Assembly: GCA_024636105.1 (NCBI GenBank)
Contig: JAGXHO010000234.1
Location: forward strand, 1-10,937
Direction: 5' to 3'
DNA from: Trueperaceae bacterium
Lineage (GTDB): Bacteria; Deinococcota; Deinococci; Deinococcales; Trueperaceae
Length of the DNA stretch: 10,937 nucleotides
In this document: positions 6,092 through 10,937 of the stretch, piece after piece
Numbering within the stretch: position 1 is the first letter of the stretch
Layout: every line of letters begins with the position of its first letter
Program-made: the position numbers and the translations under genes
Notes under the pieces: model-generated
The model's database searches: none
What the model saw: the letters and a program-made list of their open reading frames with translations, nothing else
What the model was told of the DNA's origin: nothing

Positions 6092-7368
6092 ACCACGTTG
6101 CCGGCGACGAGGGTCGCCCGCGGCCAGCCCTTGAGCGCCTCGCCGGCCCACGGCGAGAACTTGGCCTTGGACGCGAACGCGGCGGGGTCGACCGGCGCCT
6201 CCGCGTCCAGGTCGAGCAGCACCACGTCCGCCGGCATGCCCGCGGCCAGCGTCGGCTCGGTCCAGCCCATCACGCGCGCCGGGCCGCCCTGCATGAGGTC
6301 CAGCAGGCGCTCCAGCGCTACCTGGCCGGTGGCGACGAGGCGCGTGTACAGCAGCGGGAACGCCACCTCGATGTTCGGCAGCCCGAACGGCGCCTCGAGC
6401 AGGTCGCGGTCCTTCTCGGCACGGGTGTGCGGGGCGTGGTCGGTGCCGAGGCAGTCGACGACGCCGCGGTTGACCGCGTCGATCAGGTACGCCACGTCGC
6501 TGGCCTCGCGCAGCGGCGGCGCCACCTTGAAGACCGGGTCGAAGGCGCGCAGGGAGGCGTCGGTGAGGGTCAGGTGGTGCGGCGTCACCTCGACGGTGAC
6601 CGGCGCCCCCAGCTCCTTGAGCGACTCGACGGCGCGCATCCCGAGCTCGCTCGAGACGTGCGCCAGGTGGACGCGGCAGCCGGTCATGCGCGCGATCATC
6701 CCGTCGCGGTAGAGCATGACGGCCTCGGCCTCCGCGGGGTTGCCCGGGAGCCCCAGTTCAACCGACACGCGCCCCTCGTGCATCACGCCGCCCTGGCGCA
6801 GCGAGGGCTCCTCGGAGTGCGTCTGGACGACCAGCCCGAGTTCGAACGCGTACTCGCAGGCGCGCCGCTGCAGGTGGGCGTCGGCGACCGGGATGCCGTC
6901 GTCGGTGATCATCACCGCGCCGGCCGCCTGCAAGGCGGCGTAGTCGGCGAGGCGCTCGCCCTCGAGGCCGATCGAGAGCGCGGCCGCGGGGCGCAGCCGC
7001 GCCAGGCCGAGGCGCGCGGCCTGGGCGACCAGGTCGGCGACGATCGCCGGGTCGTCGACGGTGGGGGTGGTGTTCGCCATCGAGACCACGGTGCCGAAGC
7101 CGCCGGCGACCGCGGCGCCGAGGCCGGTGCTCAGGTCTTCCTTCTCTTCTTGGCCGGGCACCCGCAGGTGCACGTGGGGGTCGAGGAAGGCGGGGGTAGC
7201 GACGAGGCCGCGAGCATCGATCTCGAGCTCGGCCGTTCCCTCCAGGTCGACGCCTTCGATGGCGCCGCCGGCGAGCCAGAGGTCGTGGATGCCGTGGTCG
7301 CCGCGCGCGTCGATCAGGCGCGCGCCGCGCAGGACGGTGCGGGGGATGGCGTTGGGGGCGTCGGTCAT
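6073..7368 (-). CDS. pyrC: Dihydroorotase (class I type)
   Basis: This enzyme cyclises N-carbamoyl-aspartate to dihydroorotate, step 3 of UMP synthesis, in the cytoplasm. It has 431 residues, the usual size for the bacterial class I form. Zinc-site motifs are in order: DPHVHLRVPG (H65, H67, R69), MITDDG (D156), QTHSEEP (H184), VHLAHVSS (H234/H237), VTPHHL (264-265) and the diagnostic GTDHAPH (D310). The C-terminal KFSPWAGEALKGWP block is also typical. An intact site argues for an active enzyme rather than the inactive homologue found beside PyrB in some bacteria. I chose ATG 7368, which has GGAG seven bases upstream. A TTG at 7410 in the same frame would add 14 residues but has no ribosome binding site. 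The gene follows pyrB by 70 bases on the same strand. Its final codons overlap the phosphoesterase-tail remnant. Confidence 0.96.
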   Translation of the reverse strand: MTDAPNAIPRTVLRGARLIDARGDHGIHDLWLAGGAIEGVDLEGTAELEIDARGLVATPAFLDPHVHLRVPGQEEKEDLSTGLGAAVAGGFGTVVSMANTTPTVDDPAIVADLVAQAARLGLARLRPAAALSIGLEGERLADYAALQAAGAVMITDDGIPVADAHLQRRACEYAFELGLVVQTHSEEPSLRQGGVMHEGRVSVELGLPGNPAEAEAVMLYRDGMIARMTGCRVHLAHVSSELGMRAVESLKELGAPVTVEVTPHHLTLTDASLRAFDPVFKVAPPLREASDVAYLIDAVNRGVVDCLGTDHAPHTRAEKDRDLLEAPFGLPNIEVAFPLLYTRLVATGQVALERLLDLMQGGPARVMGWTEPTLAAGMPADVVLLDLDAEAPVDPAAFASKAKFSPWAGEALKGWPRATLVAGNVVYERPR

Positions 7369-7417
7369 GCCGGGGCTCCGTTCGAGAGAGGGGCGCTTTG
7401 GGTCATGCAACGCGCGT

Positions 7418-7438
7418 TCACGCTCGGCCGAGCCGGGG

Positions 7439-7450
<12 letters not shown>
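7418..7450 (-). repeat. 12-bp direct repeat at the pyrB stop codon
   Basis: On the minus strand GGCCGAGCGTGA occurs at 7450-7439, where it encodes the Gly-Arg-Ala-stop end of PyrB. It occurs again at 7429-7418, 21 bases further and in the same phase, so a read-through ribosome would meet Gly-Arg-Ala-stop again. The second copy overlaps a perfect 12-bp palindrome GCTCGGCCGAGC (7422-7433). The function, if any, is unknown. Confidence 0.6.
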
Positions 7451-9051
<1,601 letters not shown>

Positions 9052-10287
9052 TCAGGCCTTCGGCGCGGTGGGTTCGGTTCGGGGCAGCACCAGGTTGAGC
9101 ACCACCCCCACGATCCCCGCCAGCCCGATGCCCTCGACGGTGAACTCGCCCAGGTGGAACGCCATGCCGCCCACGCCGAAGACGAGGATGACGGCCATGA
9201 TCACCAGGTTGCGGGTCTCGGTGAGGTCGACCTGCGCCTTGACCAGCGAGGAAGCCCCGACCACCACGATCGATCCGAACAGGATGACGAGGATGCCGCC
9301 CATGACGGGCGTGGGGATGGTCTGCAGCACCGCGCCGAGCTTCCCGACGAAGGCGAGCACGATCGCGAACACCGCGGCGATCACCATGACGATCGGCTGG
9401 AAGGCCTTGGTCAGCGCGACCGCGCCGGTGACCTCGGAGTACGTGGTGTTGGGCGGTCCGCCGAGGAAGCCGGCGAGGCTGGACGCGAGGCCGTCGCCGA
9501 GGAGCGTGCGGTGCAGCCCCGGCTTCTCGAGGTAGTCGACGCCGGTCACGCCGCGGATGGCGATCACGTCGCCGACGTGCTCGATAGCGGGCGCGATCGC
9601 GACCGGGAGGATGAAGAGGATGGCGGGCAGCGAGAAGGTGGGCATCACGAAGGCAGGCATGGCGAGCCAGGCCGCTTCGCGGATCGGCGTCAGGTCGACC
9701 ATTCCGAGGGTCGCGGCGAAGGCGTACCCGACGACCACGCCCACGAGGATGGGCACCAGCTTGGCCATCCCACGCGCGAACATGGCGGTCGCGATCGTTG
9801 CGACCAGCGAGACCAGCGCGACCGCGATCGCGCGTCCGGAGTAGGCGCCGACCGCCATGCCGGTGGCCATGTCGACCGCCACGGGTGCGAGCGCCAAGCC
9901 GATCACCATGATCACGGGTCCGGTGACCACGGGCGGCAGCACGCGGTGGACGATCCCCTGACCCCGCCAGCGCACCAGGGCGGCGAGGGCCACGTAGACG
10001 AGGCCGGCGGCGACGAGCCCGGAGAGCATGGCCGAGACGCCGAACTCGACGACCCCGTACGTGATGGGCGCGATGAACGCGAACGAGGACGCCAGGAACA
10101 CCGGCACCTTGAAGCCGGTGACCACGTGGAACACGAGGGTGCCGGCGCCCGCGGTGAACAGCGCGACGTTCGGGTCGAGGCCCGTCAGGAGGGGCACCAA
10201 CACCAGCGCCCCGAACGCTGTGAGCAGCATCTGGGCGCCGATGAGCACGGTGCGGGGGGTGAGGGCGGGGGACGCGGATGGGGTCAC
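9052..10287 (-). CDS. uraA: Uracil permease, NCS2 (nucleobase:cation symporter-2) family
   Basis: This inner-membrane nucleobase/H+ symporter has 411 residues and about 14 hydrophobic segments. It resembles E. coli UraA along its length: ASSFAFIAP (66-74), AIEHVGDVIAI (234-244, with the substrate-contacting Glu E236) and PPNTTYSEVTGAVALTK (278-294, with E285). KPGLHRTLLGDGLA, VGKLGAV and IPTPVMGGI are further family blocks. The neighbouring pyr genes support uracil as the substrate rather than xanthine or urate. GTG 10287 has a strong AGGAGG four bases upstream. The gene comes before pyrR on the same strand with a 90-base gap. It therefore lies upstream of the PyrR loop and may escape direct PyrR control unless it has its own site, which I did not find. 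Confidence 0.94.
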   Translation of the reverse strand: MTPSASPALTPRTVLIGAQMLLTAFGALVLVPLLTGLDPNVALFTAGAGTLVFHVVTGFKVPVFLASSFAFIAPITYGVVEFGVSAMLSGLVAAGLVYVALAALVRWRGQGIVHRVLPPVVTGPVIMVIGLALAPVAVDMATGMAVGAYSGRAIAVALVSLVATIATAMFARGMAKLVPILVGVVVGYAFAATLGMVDLTPIREAAWLAMPAFVMPTFSLPAILFILPVAIAPAIEHVGDVIAIRGVTGVDYLEKPGLHRTLLGDGLASSLAGFLGGPPNTTYSEVTGAVALTKAFQPIVMVIAAVFAIVLAFVGKLGAVLQTIPTPVMGGILVILFGSIVVVGASSLVKAQVDLTETRNLVIMAVILVFGVGGMAFHLGEFTVEGIGLAGIVGVVLNLVLPRTEPTAPKA

Positions 10288-10357
10288 GGGGCCTCCTGGT
10301 GTCGAGCCGTCGCAGGGAGCCTAGCTTCGTGGGCGCCATCTCGGCGAGGGACTCGGC

Positions 10358-10379
10358 GGACTTCAGCGGGACTTCAGCG
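10358..10379 (+). repeat. Perfect 11-bp tandem repeat upstream of the Asp-rich protein gene
   Basis: GGACTTCAGCG is repeated head to tail at 10358-10368 and 10369-10379. Direct 11-bp spacing puts the two copies one helical turn apart, as in direct-repeat binding sites of some response regulators. It could equally be a simple slippage product. Confidence 0.7.
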
Positions 10380-10386
10380 ACGTGGG

Positions 10387-10406
10387 GTCTCCTGTCTTCA
10401 GGAGGC
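10387..10406 (+). promoter_or_regulatory. Hairpin sequestering the ribosome binding site of the Asp-rich protein gene
   Basis: CUCCUG (10389-10394) pairs perfectly with CAGGAG (10399-10404) around the tetraloop UCUU. G10387-C10406 and the wobble U10388-G10405 extend the stem to eight pairs. The Shine-Dalgarno sequence AGGAGG (10400-10405), eight bases before ATG 10414, is entirely inside the 3' arm. If the transcript includes this region, translation should need the stem to open, for example by heat, a binding partner or ribosome activity. Pairing was done by eye. Confidence 0.6.
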
Positions 10407-10413
10407 ACCACCC

Positions 10414-10937
10414 ATGAACCATCCCTTCCGAACCGCAGCCCGCACCTTGGCCCTCACCCTCGCCGCCACGCTCGCCTTCACCGCCCTCGCCGAAGACGAT
10501 CTGAAGTTCGGCATCTACGACGACGACGGCCGCATCGTCGGTACCGTCGACGTCGAGTACGACGACGATCGTTCGATCGACGTCGAGCTGCTCCGCGGCT
10601 TCGAGGGCTTCGTGCGCATCGTCGTTCCGGGCGCCGACGGCGTCAACCAGGTCTTCGACGGCGCGATCGGCCCCGACGGCCTCGTCGTGATCGTGGACGG
10701 CTTCTTCGTCGACGCCGCCGAGTTCATGGCGCGCTTCGGCGACGACCTGCGCGTGCGCATCGAGTTCGAGGACGACGTCAGCGACGACTCGTTTGGCGAC
10801 GACTTCGGCCGCGACGACGACGATGACGACGGCGACCGCGACGACGATGCCAACCGCGACGACGACGATGACGACGGCGATCGCGACGACGATGCCAACC
10901 GCGACGACGACGATGACGACGGCGATCGCGACGACGA
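10414..10937 (+). CDS. Secreted, Asp-rich hypothetical protein with 15-residue tandem repeats (3' truncated by window edge)
   Basis: The frame is open from ATG 10414 to the window edge, with 174 codons visible and no stop. Residues 1-26 look like a Sec signal peptide: basic NHPFRTAAR, a hydrophobic LALTLAATLAF core, then ALA followed by EDD. Residues 27 to about 122 form an acidic, beta-rich-looking domain alternating D/G turns with short hydrophobic strands (FGIYDDDGRIVGTVDVEY, GLVVIVDGFFVD). I recognise no family. From residue 133 it becomes tandem repeats of RDDDDDDGDRDDDAN. The protein would be extremely acidic and probably exported. Binding of divalent cations is plausible from composition, but no canonical EF-hand or RTX nonapeptide is present. 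AGGAGG eight bases upstream supports the start and is hidden in a hairpin. The gene is divergent from uraA. Function unknown. Confidence 0.8.
   Translation, partial: MNHPFRTAARTLALTLAATLAFTALAEDDLKFGIYDDDGRIVGTVDVEYDDDRSIDVELLRGFEGFVRIVVPGADGVNQVFDGAIGPDGLVVIVDGFFVDAAEFMARFGDDLRVRIEFEDDVSDDSFGDDFGRDDDDDDGDRDDDANRDDDDDDGDRDDDANRDDDDDDGDRDD
10810..10937 (+). repeat. 45-bp in-frame tandem repeats (RDDDDDDGDRDDDAN), running off the window
   Basis: Copy 1 is 10810-10854, copy 2 is 10855-10899, and copy 3 is 10900-10937 (38 bases, cut by the edge). Copies differ by only one silent base (GAC/GAT in codon 9). Within each unit, RDDD recurs, so shorter internal repetition is present. The total number of copies cannot be known from this window. 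Confidence 0.95.

Larger units (their letters stand above)
10288..10413. other. 126-base divergent intergenic region between uraA and the Asp-rich protein gene
   Basis: It holds the uraA ribosome binding site (AGGAGG, minus strand 10297-10292) and overlapping weak divergent -10 candidates, TAGGCT on minus (10323-10318) and TAGCTT on plus (10322-10327). It also holds an 11-bp tandem repeat (10358-10379) and the hairpin covering the downstream ribosome binding site (10387-10406). CTTCAG occurs three times (10361, 10372, 10396). No -35 boxes or clear operator half-sites were recognised, so the promoter positions are tentative. Confidence 0.4.

Noticed and set aside
7369..7410. TTG 7410 as the start of pyrC, adding 14 residues.
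   Set aside because: It has no ribosome binding site, and the extra residues are unlike dihydroorotase N-termini. ATG 7368 has GGAG at good spacing.
10300..10320. CUGCGA (fits CNGNGA) upstream of uraA as a second PyrR loop.
   Set aside because: The flanking bases do not form an upper stem (C-C mismatch at closure) and no purine bulge follows, so only the hexaloop pattern matches.
10515..10898. Minus-strand Ser-rich frame antisense to the Asp-rich gene.
   Set aside because: It is only the reverse reading of GAC/GAT repeats. The plus strand has a signal peptide and ribosome binding site; the minus strand has neither.

Overview
This is a very GC-rich bacterial window of ordinary chromosomal genes, with 11 protein-coding genes, no RNA genes, no CRISPR and no insertion sequence. 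Three start codons (SCO1, Crp/Fnr, Wzz-like) lie 6-7 bases after a TANNNT -10 box and have no ribosome binding site, which points to leaderless transcription. That habit, with the GC content and a pyrR-pyrB-pyrC cluster, fits the Deinococcota (a Truepera-like lineage is my best guess). No marker gene is present, so the taxonomic call is an inference. No stretch over about 130 bases lacks a gene.

Layout. Bases 1-311 hold the 3' end of an HD-GYP c-di-GMP phosphodiesterase. Next comes a SCO1/SenC copper chaperone (367-972), tail to tail with an amino-acid-type permease fused to two USP-like domains (987-3197, minus). A Crp/Fnr-type regulator (3242-3901, minus) lies just upstream of the permease. 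It is divergent from a Wzz/chain-length-type membrane protein (3960-5171) that is followed closely by a calcineurin-like phosphoesterase (5189-6022).

Bases 6073-10287, all minus strand, form a pyrimidine module read in the order uraA, pyrR, pyrB, pyrC: uracil uptake, the UMP-sensing regulator, and steps 2 and 3 of UMP synthesis. pyrR and pyrB overlap by four bases. Just before pyrR lies a hairpin with the hallmarks of a PyrR-binding loop (CNGNGA hexaloop, purine-rich 5' bulge). Its lower stem contains the pyrR Shine-Dalgarno sequence, so PyrR-UMP probably represses translation of the operon.

The right end (10414 to the edge) holds a secreted, extremely Asp-rich protein whose tail consists of near-identical 45-bp tandem repeats running out of the window. 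Its ribosome binding site is also buried in a hairpin.

The most interesting signals are the PyrR loop overlapping the ribosome binding site, the second SD-masking hairpin, a leftover second copy of the phosphoesterase C-terminal coding sequence between that gene and pyrC, and a 15-bp tandem duplication spanning the SCO1 start codon. I saw no clearly undescribed multi-gene system.
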